From: Larix kaempferi
Taxonomy: Eukaryota; Streptophyta; Pinopsida; Pinales; Pinaceae
Length of the DNA: 64,000 nucleotides
Assembly: GCA_027924585.1 (NCBI GenBank)
Contig: BSBM01000436.1
Location: 8,571,001 to 8,635,000 of the forward strand
Reading direction: 5' to 3'
Shown here: positions 22,666 to 34,595 of the stretch, one piece after another
How the letters are laid out: every line of letters begins with the position of its first letter
Numbering within the stretch: position 1 is the stretch's first letter
Notes under the pieces: model-generated
Database searches by the model: none
What the model saw: the letters and a program-made list of their open reading frames with translations, nothing else
What the model was told of the DNA's origin: nothing
Position numbers and translations under genes: made by a program

Positions 22666-23830
22666 ATAATACCGCTTGAGGTAGATCCTATTTCTAGGCT
22701 CCTTCAATGCGTTCCCCTCGTAGTCTTCCAACTCATAGGCTCCTTTCTCTAGGATATGCCTCACAATGTAAGGACTGTGCCGCATGGGGTTAAACTACCC
22801 TTCCCCCAGGGGTTACTTAGCTTGATCATAAAAAAGGACCAAGTCACCTTCAGCATATTGTTGGGGATGGACAGACCTATCATATTGAACCTTAACATGA
22901 CGTTTGCTAGCATCAATTGCTATGGATTCATCCCAACGCTTCTCCTCAAGTTGCTCAAGGTAGACTAGACGTTGCTCTACTTCTGAAGAGTCAAGTAGGA
23001 GATCTATAGCTAGTTTCAAGGAAGGGATTTCACATTCAATCGGCAAGATAGACTCCACACCATGAACTAGCTGAAATGGTGAGAAACCGGTGGAAGTATT
23101 TACTGCAGTTCGATATGCCCACAAAGCAGGATATAACATAATGTGCCAATTTCTCTTGCTTTGTCGGATGGTTCATTGGAGAATGGTCTTTAAGGACTTA
23201 TTTACTGCCTCGACCTGACCATTAGCTTGGGGATAATATGAAGAAGAATGATCTTGTTTAAAACCAAGCTTGAGTAACAAATCCTCCATCATGTGGTTTT
23301 GGAAGTGACTGCCATGGTCAGTGACAATCTCCATCGGGATATCGAATCAAGCTATAATCTGATTGAATACGAAGTGGGCTGCTATAGCACCATCGGATTT
23401 AATGGTCGACATGGCCTCATCCCATTTGGTAAAATAATAAACAGCTATGATGATATGGTGATTCCCCCCAGCTGAAGTTGGCTTGCAATCGATGAAATGT
23501 ACCCCCCACTTGGTGAAGTGACCGACGGTGACGACCGGATGTAAAGGAGCAAGCTGCGAGCGCATGTTCTGAGTGAACACCTGGAAAGGGTGACGTCTCT
23601 TCACAGCATTTACACAATATTTGAAGATCGTAGGCCAAAAATAGCTCGCTCACAAGACGCAAGCCCAGGTAAGTGACAACCACACGCTCCGCTATGGCAA
23701 TCATTAAGCACTAGTTCCGCTTCTTCATGAGTTAAGCAACGACGGAGAATAGAGTCTTTTCCTTGGTGATACAAAGTTTCACCGATGATGACATAGTCTT
23801 TGGCGTGATGTCTCACATGCCATCACTCAT
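22666..23830 (-). pseudogene. Gypsy integrase of element G
   Basis: The remnant of the HHCC zinc-binding part is at 23640-23816 (HSGACGCHLPG). The catalytic core is at 23190-23604: HFTKWGVHFIDC, then a stop, VTDHGSHFQN with the second acid residue, then GQVEAVNKSLK with the third. The C-terminal part 22690-23139 has the WAYRTAVNTSTGFSPFQLVHG segment typical of plant gypsy integrase, and ends YIVRHILEKGAYEL. At least three stops and a frame change near 23640. It inserted element DNA into the genome; this copy is dead. Confidence 0.8.
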
Positions 23831-23831
23831 C

Positions 23832-24392
23832 TCACGAATAGTGCGAAGGGAACTTCAGAGTTTGGAGATATATAATGATATCCCCATACCAAGGGTTTGT
23901 TGACGAGATAAGAAATAAATGTTCATCCACAAATGAATATTCATGGACTACTTCCTCATCAAGTCTCAGGAAATCCGAGATTAATTCTGCAAAAACCAAG
24001 GACTTCACCAACTTCGCCAAAGAAAAATCAAGATCAAAATCCTGAAGGATGACAATCCATTTATTATATTTCCCCCCAATTATGCGTCGTGAGAGCACAA
24101 ATTGAAACGGATTAACATGCACTATAATGGTGGTCTTCCTAAGAAAAATATAATCTCGTAATCGTTGGACTGCATGAACAGTCGCAAGGGACAATTTCTC
24201 AATGTGAGAGTATCTCAGCTCAACATCTATGAGATTTCTACTAAGATAATAGATAACATGCTCCTGAAGCACATCATCTGCCTGAACTAAGACCATACCA
24301 ATCGCCTCTTGAGACGCAGCCACATAAAGCAAAAAAACTCTTTCAAAGTCGGGTGGACTAAGAAGAGGGGCCGATACCAAGGATTTCTTCAA
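23832..24392 (-). pseudogene. RT-linked RNase H of gypsy element G
   Basis: Reads DALKKSLVSAPLLSPPDF-like sequence, then LLYVAASQEAIGMVLVQ (first acid residue changed in the usual YxDAS motif: Asp replaced by Ala), YYLSRNLIDVELRYSHIEKL and VHVNPFQFVLSRR. This is the RNase H/RNase H-like domain fused after gypsy RT. Separated from RT by two stops at 24393-24422. Confidence 0.75.
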
Positions 24393-24422
24393 AGCGTCGA
24401 AGGACTACTGGGCTCGCTCATC

Positions 24423-25483
24423 CTAGATAAAATGGGTGTCCTTCTTCAACAATCGCGCGAAATCCTTAGTAATATTGGCATAATTCACGATAAAATGACG
24501 TAAGAAAGTGGCTCTCCCTTGGAGGCTCTGAAGTTTAATCAAGTTACGCGGGGGAGGCAATCGAAGTATTGCCTCAACCTTTAAAGGATCGACTCGAATA
24601 CCCTCTTTGGAAACTACAAACCCTAGAAGGTGACCAGTTCTCATGACAAAGATGCACTTATTGGGATTCAAACGAATCTTATAGCACCGACATCTTTCGA
24701 AAATAAGGCAGAGGTGATTGGGGTGATCAACTCTCTTACGAGAGTGACCAGCAAGATCATCCAGATAAGCCTCCACTATATGCTTAAGGTCATGAAAGGC
24801 ATAGGTCATGGCACGCTGAAAAGTAGCTCCGAAGTTTTTAAGGATGAAGGGCATGTTTCGGTATGAAAAGGTACCCAAGGACATATAAATGCAGTCTTAT
24901 GTTGATCCTCAGGTTTAATATGGATCTGATTGTAACCTGAAAAACCGTCTATGAATGAAAACACTTCACTTCCCGCACATGCATCCAGGATTTGATCTAT
25001 GAATGGAGTGGGAAAGTTATCCTTAGGACATGCTCGGTTCATATCTCTAAAATCGGTACATACACGGATGGTTCCCTACTTCTTATCCACAGGAACGGGA
25101 TTGGATACCCATTCGGTAAGGGGAACCGGGTAGATGAAACCAACTTTGAGTAGTTTCTCTACTTCTGCCTTAATCGCGGCTTCCTTCCTAGGATTCATAG
25201 CACGAAGACGTTGTTGAACAGGCTTAACATTTGGATAAGTCTTAATTTCATGCTCGACAATACTAGGGTCTATACTTGGCATCTCCTCATAAGACCAGGC
25301 GAAAGCATCCCGAAATTCTTTGAAAATCTCGGTGTAAATACGGATTTCCTCGGGGGAACAATCGGCAACGATGTAAACATTTTCAATCTTCCCAAGAGTG
25401 TGAGAGATGTTGATCGGAACGGTTGGGGAAATGTTATCCATATTCCCCTCCACGTAAATCCCATGTGAATCCAAAGGAGCCAC
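24423..25483 (-). pseudogene. Gypsy reverse transcriptase of element G
   Basis: 25076-25483 holds the N-terminal linker and FAWSYEEMPSIDP, then VQQRLRAMNPRK and VGFIYPV. After a stop, 24890-25075 holds the DFRDMNRACPKDNFPTP and IDQILDACAGSEVFSFIDG motifs. A frame change near 24880 leads to 24423-24884 with the active-site motif YLDDLAGHS, LNPNKC, GFVVSKEGI and the thumb. Length and order match plant gypsy RT. Not functional, because of stops and a shift. Confidence 0.85.
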
Positions 25484-25732
25484 AGGGTAACCAACCTTCT
25501 CGGCAAGAGTCGACCGAAACTCTTCCTACTCAATAAGGTCAAGTTTGGGAAGAAAATAAGATCGATGATGAAGATCTTCCCAAGGATTATCACTACCATA
25601 CATGGCCTCGATGATAGCTTCATCCAAAGGAAAATTACCATCAAAGCAATCATGCAAGCAAGACGAGTCGACTGCCCACGCAAGCAGCATAACGGGATCT
25701 TCCTCTTCTGTCCATGAAGAGGAGAGATCCGG

Positions 25733-26581
25733 TTATGCAATGGCTTTTTGAATCTCACGGTAAGCAAGCTCGGTTTTAGACAAGGGCATGGTCGTCCCGA
25801 TGTGCGCAATGTTTCCAGACGAGGAACTCATGGAAGGTAAATTCCATGAATCATTAAAATATGACGTCCGGAATGGTACATTATGTAATGAGGAAGGGGC
25901 ACTATTGGAAAGGGTTCCTATAAAGGAGATTGGTGCAACAAAGTTGAAAGATCCCATCAAATAGGAATACAATCCTACACCAATATTCCCAGTTGTCGAC
26001 TGAGAATTTTCAATCTGAGGAACTTCCGTTCCTAGTGATGTAATGGTATTGGAACTAGTGAAATCGAGTTGATTGACCGTCACTATCTTTCCTTCATGGG
26101 GAAAGTAGATAACTCTAAAAACATAGGACACAATCGCTTTCATAGCATAGATCCAATACCTACCCAGTAAAAGGTTACATTCAATGGGTGCATCAACCAC
26201 CTCGACTTCAATTGGCACAGTCTTCCCACCCAAGTGGACCTCAAGTGAGGGGATAATACCATGTGGCATGAACAAACAACCATCAAATGCAGTCAGCATG
26301 GTCATAGACTTCGACAGAGGAGGGGAACCTAGAGCCTTCCAACAAGTTAATGACAATATTGATGTGGAATCACCTTCGTCAACCACGATATGTTTAACAA
26401 TGTTTTGCAGGAACCTAACGTGGACTTGAAAAGCCACATGATAGGGAAACTGAGGCTGAACATCAGTAGTATCGAACTTGATAATATTAGGACTACATTG
26501 ATCCTGGACTCCTAAAGCACATAAAGGGAAGTCCTTTGAGAAGGACAAGCTTGGAGAACCTCGATAGCTGACATGGCACAT
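25733..26581 (-). pseudogene. Gypsy aspartic protease region of element G
   Basis: HVRFLQNIVKHIVVDEGDST (about 26350-26410) is the position of the retropepsin flap and active site; plant relatives usually read DEGAST, so the residue after Gly is changed to Asp. LGGKTVPIEVEVVDAPIECN and LLLGRYWIYAM follow, as in the C-terminal half of this protease. 25485-25732 is the linker to RT, with stops. The protease would cut the Gag-Pol polyprotein. Confidence 0.7.
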
Positions 26582-26616
26582 GGAGTCTGGCCCAGATCTT
26601 CTACAATGGAGTAGCT

Positions 26617-28017
26617 CTAGGTGGCTCGAGCATTTGGATTGTGCGGCAAGCGCTTGAGAACACCTTTCGGTATCCGCAGCATAGAGTTAGGCTTCTCGAT
26701 ATGCAAAGGGGTCTCAGGTGAAGGGGGCTCATTCTCCATCGAAGGTTGTGGATCTCCATAGTCACGAGAGCGAGTAGCAACACTAACCTCTGATTTGACC
26801 ATGTTAACGCATCTGTAATCGCCGGCATGGGTAGAGGACGTCGAAGTTTCATTAGTCCCACTACCGGCGATGGAAGCACCCGAAGCCATGTTTTGGTGAT
26901 GAGGAAGGGGATCCTTAAGCATAGCTGGTCTCTGTTCTAGATGCTTCGATGCTTCTTCAATTCGAGGACACAAGTGTGTAAGGTGATATTCCATGCAAAG
27001 CTTATAAGGAAACTTCACTTTAGGTCTAGGTTTGCGGTCCCCACCAACATTTCCTCCATTTCGAGGAGGGTTGGCGTTCTCCTTCTTAGAGTTATTGTTC
27101 TTATTATTCCCACCCCTACGATTATTTTTCCCCTTTTTCTTCCCACCAGGTTGCTGGTTACCTTATGGGTTCACCGATTGTATAGAGTGGACATCCGACG
27201 ACTAGGTGGAAACGGACGAGGTGTGAGCATGTCCAGGGGTAGATTGGCTAATGGACAGATTGTGCATCTGATTCATAACCAAATCTATAGGATGAGTACT
27301 TGTGGATCCAACAATACCATCGGCATGTGGTCTAGGAACGGGCTTGGGCTCATGTTGTGACCGTGGTGCATCAGGTAAAATGTCATATAAGATGCCAGAT
27401 TGAGCATAGACTAGGTCTAGATGCTAGGCTTTGAAGATAGCTTGTTCCTCAGTCATAATACCAGACAATGAAACGTCCTTTGAAACGTAAGGGAGTAAAT
27501 ACGTAAGGAAACATTCCAACAAAAACTCTGGAGGAATGTTGGCTTTCACTAGTCTGTTCCGCCGGCGCCACTCCTGAATATGGTTAGAGATGTGCGTGGC
27601 TTTGTCCTGATGGAAGGTGGATAAAATTTCGATGCTATTATCATAACGAACCGACAACTGAAAGTGGTCTAGGAAAACCAAAGCTAAATCGTTTAAACCT
27701 ATATATGTACCCCCAAGAAACTCGACATACCATTTTTTTGCTGCCCCTGTGAGAGTGCATTGAAATAGCCTCAAACGAATAGAGTCATGGGTCAAGGAAT
27801 TTGAGGAGCACCATAAGTGAAATGTGGTGACGTGATCACCTGGATCCTCACCACTCTTCCCCTCAAAATTTGGAACCTTAAAAGGGAGCTTGGTGGGGAC
27901 TAGAGGCCATGTAGGATAGTGACACACTGTATCATTCGTGAGCTTCGAAAGATCGGCTAGATTCAATATAGCAAGAAACAGGAGTTCAGGCTGTGAAGCT
28001 TGATTATAAGCTCCCAA
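26617..28017 (-). pseudogene. Gypsy Gag core of element G
   Basis: 27424-28017 holds the Retrotrans_gag region: PFKVPNFEGKSGEDPGDHV, LRLFQCTLTGAAKKWYVEF and HISNHIQEWRRRNRL. After a stop, 27020-27420 is a Q/S/G/K/N-rich linker (including GGKKKGKNNRRGGNNKNN). 26617-27018 (KFPYKLCMEYHLTHLCPRI) is where the zinc knuckle lies in the family: only two Cys and one His are in order, so a canonical CCHC is not obvious. Same frame as the upstream S/G/Y-rich segment. Role: particle protein. Confidence 0.75.
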
Positions 28018-28029
28018 AAGAGACTAGTT

Positions 28030-28893
28030 CTACGAAGGTGAGATCATGTTCATGGTAGTCGACACCTGAGGTACCGATGAACTCTGATAGAAGTCATGAC
28101 CATGACCGTAAGGATAATACCCTCCTCCAAACTGACCCATATTATGATAAACAGGTATGTGCATAGAAGGGATTCCATGGGAAGGATTGGGATAATAATT
28201 AGGACCATTTGAAAATCCATAAGAATAGGGTCCCATATAACCACTCGAGGAATGGAAACTAGATGAGTGATGGCTGTATGAAAATGGTATATTGCCACCC
28301 ACTGGAATCAACGAACTAGAGACAGGGGGAGGATTCGGCATCATAAAAGCATTCGAGGTTACATGCATAGATTTATGCGGGTTAAAACATGGAATGTAAG
28401 TCGGAGATCCGATACCTATCGTGAAACCTCCACTCGAAAATGGGTTCACACTAACACTAGGGGATGTCGTAGGAGGTGGCCCTCCTCCAACATATAGAGT
28501 AGATGGATGGATGTGACCACTCCCTAACTGATATGCAGTAAAAGGGGTTGTAGTACCCCCCATCCCAATGCTAGAGCTAGCATGACTACTAGACATGGTG
28601 GAAGTAACAGTCGGCATATAGCCAGGCATACCCAATGAAAAAGGATGTGAGGTCGAAGGGACGAATCTGGAACCATAACCTGGCATCCCCAAGGATGAAC
28701 CATATAAATAAATTGTTGACCATGTTTCATCAAAAGGGTTTGTGCTCGTGGGTTGGGATGTTCCAGACCCAGGAGGAGTGTGGTGTGGTGAACCTCCTCC
28801 CCATCCATCTCTAGGAGTGGACAAAGAGGAGTTTCCTGCAGTGCCACCGGACGGAGTCACAGGGACTCCCATCATGCCATATGCGGAACTCAT
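28030..28893 (-). pseudogene. S/G/P/Y-rich N-terminal extension of gypsy Gag
   Basis: A 287-codon open segment from ATG 28893, dominated by Ser, Gly, Pro, Tyr, Met and His, with repeated SLGMPGY and YMGPYSYGF-like motifs. It is in the same frame as the Gag core and separated from it only by two TAG codons (28030-28032 and 28024-28026) within nine bases. The composition resembles a disordered, prion-like region. It may help assembly; that is inference. Confidence 0.6.
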
Positions 28894-30605
28894 AATAGGA
28901 GCTCTTCGAAGCTCGTGAGATGTAAATGAAAGACCATCGGTAGTCTTCCAATGCTTCTTAATAAAAGACTGTTACGGATCGCTAGCTGGTAAACCAACCA
29001 ACCTACGAGATCAGTGGAGGGGCGGATCTCGATCCATGATGACTTCAAAAATTCAACAAATAATTGTCTCCTAAAGGCCTACTAGAGCATCATAGAGCAT
29101 ACACCTAAAAGAAACTACAGCCAAATGCACACAAACAGGACTGGCTCAAGGGACCTCCTGACACTACAGCTGGTATGTCTCTCCTAGGAGAGGATTGAGA
29201 CTCCCAAACTATAACCAGAGGTAACATAATTAGTTATAAGGCCCCCCATACTTCACTGCGTGCACAAGGTCAAATCCCTATACAAACAACAACTGTGTTG
29301 TTCAACCCCTATCTGACTCAAGACACTCATAGAATAACCGTTGCAAGCACCCTATGTGATACCTAGGTAAAGCAACTATGACCACCACGGACAGTCACAG
29401 GTGGGATCCGTCGTATGGGCAGGGTAACTAAGCCCGAAACTCAACAGGGTCAAATCCCCCAAGATTCCCCAAACACGAACAAATCCTGGAAATATATCCC
29501 ACATTCAACTAGTATTGGAGGGCTATCTCCGTAACCAACCTCTCGTGACCTTGTGCTTAACTCTGGTTTGAGTAGAGATTCTTGAGAACACTAATGTATA
29601 CCATGGGTTTAACCACTCCCTAGTCAAACACATAATGTTTGGTTCAATAGTCTTGGATTGTTAACTCACAGTGATCTATTCCAAGACTCTAAACCTATAC
29701 TTGTTGGTTCACCCTATAAAAGAGAAAATCGTTTCTAATCAATTTTATATTAAGCGTTAATTTTAATGGTTGTGATTACTCAAAGTATATGGTCGTGCAA
29801 CTAATGATGTGAATAGACTCAATAAATGCACATCCAATAAACACTAGAACCTTCTATCAATGGAAAAAATATGCCACTAAATGACAATCAAACCAACATT
29901 TTGTTTTTAGAAATAAAAATGCAATCTCTTTACAATTTCATGCTCAAGCAAGTCCTAATGAAAGCACAAGCACTCTAATGCAAAATGCAATAACATAAAG
30001 CAATTTTTTTTGTATTTTCATAATAAATGAAATGAAAATGCAAAACAAATTGTTTTTTGAATTTTTTCAATATAGATGAATGAAAAAATGCAAGCAGAAT
30101 CAAAACTCTTCAGAAAAATGCAAAGCATGCAAAGCAAGCAAACCAGCAAATCCCAAAAAGTAATACTCGGCCAAGCTAATGAGCTATAAAAAAACAAAAA
30201 ATGGTTCAAAACCAAAATCTCAAAAACAAAAGAAAGAGGATTTTCTAGTCAGTAAAGAGGCATGGAACAGTCAGAATACAGGCCTACTAAGACTCAGGAA
30301 CACTCAAAATTCACCCGGCAACAACCAAAGATCAAAAACAAATCAATCCCAGAGTTGTACGCAACTGTTCATAGAAACGTAGCGTGTGTACGCAGGCTAC
30401 TATACTGACAGTAGCGCATCCACGCGGGATAAGCAAAGCTGACTCACATATAGGGAAAGGTAGGTGGACTAACAATGAATCAAACAACCAAGAAAAATCA
30501 GGATTTCTTATGCAGATCCTAACAGCCAACCAATGACATAGAAACTCGACAGAACAAAGACTCAATATAAAGAAAAATGCCCAAAATCCCCAAAATGGAG
30601 GTTCC
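28894..30605 (-). other. 5' leader of gypsy element G
   Basis: 1.7 kb between the PBS and Gag. AT-rich around 29740-30200, with no coding potential on either strand and no motif I recognise. Leaders of this length are common in Tat-like elements. Confidence 0.55.
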
Positions 30606-30623
30606 TCCCCAGCGGAGTCGCCA
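30606..30623 (-). other. Primer binding site of gypsy element G
   Basis: Minus strand TGGCGACTCCGCTGGGGA, four bases from the LTR end. This string is a familiar PBS of plant gypsy elements of the Tat group. Confidence 0.8.
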
Positions 30624-30627
30624 TTTC

Positions 30628-31548
30628 TGTTATGGAGAAAAAATTCCTATGGCTTGGGGTAGACCACAACAGACAGATGACTACCAAAAATCAACCCAAT
30701 TCCCAATACAATACTATATAAATGTAAATGCTAAGATGTGGATAAATGACCAACCTTCGACCGAACGTTCGATGTATATCCCCAGTGAGATTTCAAATCT
30801 CTACACTTGAACCTGCAGCTTAGTCTCAACAACAAATACAAGAAAGTGCATATAATATATGAAAGATATTAGCATAAACAATAGCATGTTCCATGATATA
30901 ATAAGCAAATGTAACCCAATGTTAATAAACAACCATTCACAAGATCAATTGGACAAGAAAATGAGTACTTCTATTAATGTAAACAAGAAGTATATGATAC
31001 AACCTCTTGCCGGAAACTCATTTGAACCAAGAACTAGGTCCCTCCACTTGTGTCTCCACCACTTCAACCCCCCATGCAATGGCAAACTCAAACTATGAAG
31101 GAGTTTGGTAGGTGAACAAAAGAGGTTCACAACAACTAGGATCAATGGATGTAGACTCAAGCTATGGAAAAAATCCAATAGAGTTTTGATGCTCTCTCTT
31201 GCTCCTCCTTCCATGTACCATAAGAGCTCAATATATAGCCTTCCAAAGGTAGGTGAAAGGTCGAATCGAGTCGTTTCGAGATACATGGAGGACCAAAGGT
31301 CACCCTATGACCGCTTTTTGGAGTAAAAATAGAGTTTTTTTACTGTAAATTGCCATTTAACTCGATGTACGTGGGCTGTAGTGGGACAGCCTGCGCATGC
31401 ACGAGTTGCAACAAAGCAGCTCGCGTACAAGAACAAAAATAGGGAAAACTAGGTTCTTGGAGGGGAAAAAGTGGTTCTGAGTCAGTCAAATGAATAACAG
31501 AGGCCAAATAGTATAAATGCTCACAAGGTGGCAAAATACGTTGTAACA
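30628..31548 (-). repeat. 5' LTR of gypsy element G (921 bp)
   Basis: Plus-strand ends TGTTATGGAG and TACGTTGTAACA. Followed by the target duplication tgtgg. Nearly the same as the 3' LTR, with scattered substitutions. Confidence 0.88.
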
Positions 31549-33490
31549 TGTGGTTGCCTCCCTCTTGATCTCTATTTTCCCTTTATAATAGCATCATGAT
31601 TATATTTCTTTGAACTTCTATCCATCCTGTACCACTATGCATGCTTAGGTGTGAACTAGTTTCATCATTGTGTCATCCTCAAGATCTCACACATTAATTA
31701 GTATAATCTTAAACATTATAGTCATGATCATTTCATACACAGGTAATTTATCACAAGCGTTGGTATTCAAGGTTTCATGGAGTAATTCTTTTACTCATGC
31801 ATATTCTTATTTGACCATAGGATTCTTCTAGTTTGCCATATCATTAATCAAACTAAGAAACATAATATGCATAAACCCTTGATTACTTAAACTTCTAAAT
31901 TCAAGAATACTCATTATCAATCATACAAAAGTATACTTATCTAAGATCCTAAAACAAAGTAGGATTCTTACTCGATATAGGAAAACATACTTGGATTAGC
32001 ATGCTTCCTAGTTATGTCTAACATACTCAAACAATATCTTCTTTGTTCTCTTCAATGATTTAGAGACCTTGTGCTACTAACCTTCATATCTCATAAGTTA
32101 AGCATAGTAGAACCAAATCATACATACCTCGTAAGTAGAGCTTCTATGTGATGAAATGCTATGGATGAGTCTTTGTATTCATGTCATCATGGTCATTAAT
32201 TCTTGATCTAGAACTTGATTTTTCTTTCTTGATGTACCTTTCATGTTAGCAAACAACATCATCCTCATACAACAGCACAAGTGCATTAGTACAATCATAA
32301 GTGTCATAACCCTAATCAATGAATGTCTTCTATCATTCACATGAATTCATACTTTTACTAAGGTGATGAGATAAGTATAAAATTAATCATAATTGTAATA
32401 GCCTCAATAATATGAAGACAAACATATCATGAACTTAATCATCAGATAAATGAAACAGATTTCAAAACATACATGCATCTCCTCAAGTCATGCGTGTCAA
32501 GATTGCTTGTAGTCTTCTCTATAAGGGTAAAACCCTAATCATCCAAGGTAGATCACTTGTAAACATATTATATAGGTTCATGATGCTAGGATGATAGAAT
32601 ATCAGTGCCATTTAAACCTCCTTCATTGCTTCCCTATGAGTCTCCCAACTTTGCTAGGGTTTCTTCTTACTTGGAAACCCTAGTTTTCAATCTCCTTCCT
32701 CCCACAACATTTTGATGGAAGATTAATATCTATGATGAATGGATTCCAAATCCATTTTAAAAGTTTCCAATGTTGCATCAAGTGTCTCCAACATTATCAG
32801 GTCATGCCATACCTAAAAAAATGAAAACCCTAAGTGAGAACTTCTTCCTCCTGTTCTTTGATTTCCTCCGTTGAGCCATTTTAGATGTGAAGTATTGTTT
32901 CTGGTGTATCTCTGAAATTTCGGATCCTCGGGGTCTAAAACTTCGGCCTGTGGTATCCTGACCTGTCATATTTTCAACTCCACATTTTTTAGCTTCATGG
33001 GATTCTCCCTCAGAGAGATATGTTATGTTTCCCAACATGACCTATTTATGGGATGAAACAACATAGCGAACTTGTATAGCTTGTCACATGTCACTCTTTC
33101 AATTTGGCCTCTGATACTTGGACCTGTGAAACTACAGTCTGTGCCCTAACTGTCACTTTTTATGAAATTCCATTTGGAGCTTCCTAGCCCGAGATATGAC
33201 CTTTTTTCCTAGGTCACGTGTTTAGGGATGCATTCTGGAAGAGGCAGAAAACCTAACTTGTACGGATCATGGCTCACAAAGTGCAATGAATATTAGAATG
33301 AAAATCGGAAAAAAAAAGTATAGGAACATTTCATCTTCGGCCTGTCCAAGTTTCAGATCCTGAACCATTGCCAAAAGTGATTTATAACGAAAGTTACACG
33401 ATGACTAGGTTTTTCTATACAAAGCACTAGCTTTCAAATTGTCGCAAGTGAAACAAGTGTCGTAAATGCCATACATTGCCTTCTTTCAGG
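31549..33490 (-). other. Non-coding leader of element B
   Basis: Runs from the PBS of B to the insertion point of gypsy G and aligns in reverse with element A 9025-11065. No gag and no open frame. Its first 929 bases (31549-32477) are the part that is duplicated at 21031-21960. Confidence 0.75.
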
Positions 33491-33505
33491 ATAGCTCTGA
33501 TACCA
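33491..33505 (-). other. Primer binding site of element B
   Basis: Minus strand TGGTATCAGAGCTAT, a full match to the initiator Met tRNA site of copia elements, adjoining the LTR. Confidence 0.9.
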
Positions 33506-34102
33506 TGTTAAGATTCAATATGCTAAGATAGATAACATCAGTATTCAATTCAACTTCACAACAATATCATATACAAGATCACTGAAAGAATAACAAGCAC
33601 AACATAAACACAAGAGACACAAATTTATCCTGGGAAACCCTCTAGGGGAAGAAAACCCAGCAAAACTTACTCAATATAGATGATCAAAAGTATAAATACA
33701 AAACCCCAAAAAAGTGCTCATTCTCCTTGCAGATATCTCTCTCTCTCCTATGCGAATTACACAAGTGAGTGTCTGTTTGAATGAATGAATAAATGAGAGA
33801 GCCTAGCTCTCTATTTATACATTCACTTCCACTTTAATTTTACAACTTGACATGTCGGCCTCAATTAAATTTACCACTCAACTAATATTGACTGGGCTGA
33901 CCCCTCTAGGGGACTTAAAAACCCCATTACATTTTAAATCTAGGGGGAACTATTTCCCCGACTTACAAGGGAGGATTTACCTCAATGGCTTTACATAACC
34001 AAATACAATAATAACATCCCGGCGGAGGAATAAAACATCTCCAAATAAATTACAATAATAAAGTACAATAGAATATTCTTCGAAGTTACAATGATTTCAA
34101 CA
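33506..34102 (-). repeat. 5' LTR of element B (597 bp)
   Basis: Minus-strand start TGTTGAAATCATTGTAAC, TATAAATAG near 33810-33818, end TCTTAACA. It matches 16820-17418 closely. Confidence 0.9.
33796..33812 (-). promoter_or_regulatory. TATA-adjacent hairpin in 5' LTR of element B
   Basis: Minus strand AGAGAGC-TAG-GCTCTCT, a perfect 7-bp stem after TATAAAT. It differs from the 3' LTR hairpin by a paired G:C to T:A change. Confidence 0.6.
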
Positions 34103-34159
34103 ATAGAGGCATTATCAAAACTTACATATTTTGTAAGTGTTGTAGCATACTATGGTTGG

Positions 34160-34172
34160 AATGAAGAGGGAG
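34160..34172 (+). other. Polypurine tract of element D
   Basis: aatgaagagggag immediately before the LTR. It primes plus-strand DNA synthesis in LTR elements. Confidence 0.8.
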
Positions 34173-34518
34173 TGTTGGCAGGCACAAGTACTTCCTCCCG
34201 ATGTATACTTATCAAATCAAGTTAATGTCTAGTAGTTGAGTAGCTAGAAATTTGATAAACTGGCTTGTAGCTCGTAAGGATAGATTAGATCGATTAGACG
34301 TAGTAGAATCCTCTAGAGAAGGCTCAACTTCTCTAGATGAGAAGTGTCTAGAAACAACATTGTATTATTTAAAATCTGAGAATGTAAACAATTTGTGGGA
34401 GAGTGAGCACTGAGTTTTAATAGAATTGGTCTTGTGATTATTTAGAAGAGTTGTAGCTCAATGTCATAACATATTTTTGAGTTTTGTTTATGTCAGTGCT
34501 TCGTTGTGCCCTCCAACA
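34173..34518 (+). repeat. 3' LTR of element D (346 bp)
   Basis: Begins TGTTGGCAGGCACAAG and ends GCCCTCCAACA, with matching TGTTGG/CCAACA ends. No partner in the window because the 5' LTR is off the left side. Confidence 0.75.
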
Positions 34519-34557
34519 TACCCAACCAATTAAGCAATGACAGATATATCTGGGTTA

Positions 34558-34561
<4 letters not shown>

Positions 34562-34593
<32 letters not shown>
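34562..34593. repeat. (TA)n microsatellite
   Basis: About 16 uninterrupted TA units, 44 bases after the end of element D. Confidence 0.95.

Positions 34594-34595
<2 letters not shown>

Larger units (their letters stand above)
20111..31548 (-). mobile_element. Ty3/gypsy element G, Tat-like with two RNase H domains
   Basis: LTRs of 920-921 bp (20111-21030 and 30628-31548) with TGTTACAG/CTGTAACA-type ends, perfect 5-bp target duplication tgtgg (20106-20110 and 31549-31553), PBS at 30606-30623. Minus-strand order: Gag, protease, RT, RNase H, integrase, second RNase H. Stops and frame changes occur throughout, so it is dead. A 930-bp copy of the right flank (copia B leader) lies between the coding part and the 3' LTR. 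Confidence 0.9.
16820..34102 (-). mobile_element. Copia element B, non-autonomous, carrying gypsy element G
   Basis: LTRs 16820-17418 (3') and 33506-34102 (5') in minus orientation; TGTTGAAA at one end and TCTTAACA at the other. Target duplication atata (16815-16819) and ataga (34103-34107), 4 of 5. PBS at 33491-33505 and a polypurine tract at 17419-17435. It is a relative of element A: similar LTR, same leader, same spacer, tandem repeats before the 3' LTR. Only RT and RNase H scraps remain. Confidence 0.88.
1..34518 (+). mobile_element. Element D: outermost copia-like LTR element of the nested stack (5' end off window)
   Basis: The plus-strand host of the whole 34-kb stack. Its own sequence is 1-987, about 16004-16819 and 34103-34518; the rest is later insertions. 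It has a gag remnant, a second ORF, a polypurine tract and a 3' LTR. No protease, integrase or RT is visible in the D-derived parts, so it reads as non-autonomous or heavily deleted. The 5' LTR lies left of position 1. The reading frame of ORF2 appears to run from 960-987 straight into 16009, which supports the excision boundaries of the solo LTR. Confidence 0.7.
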
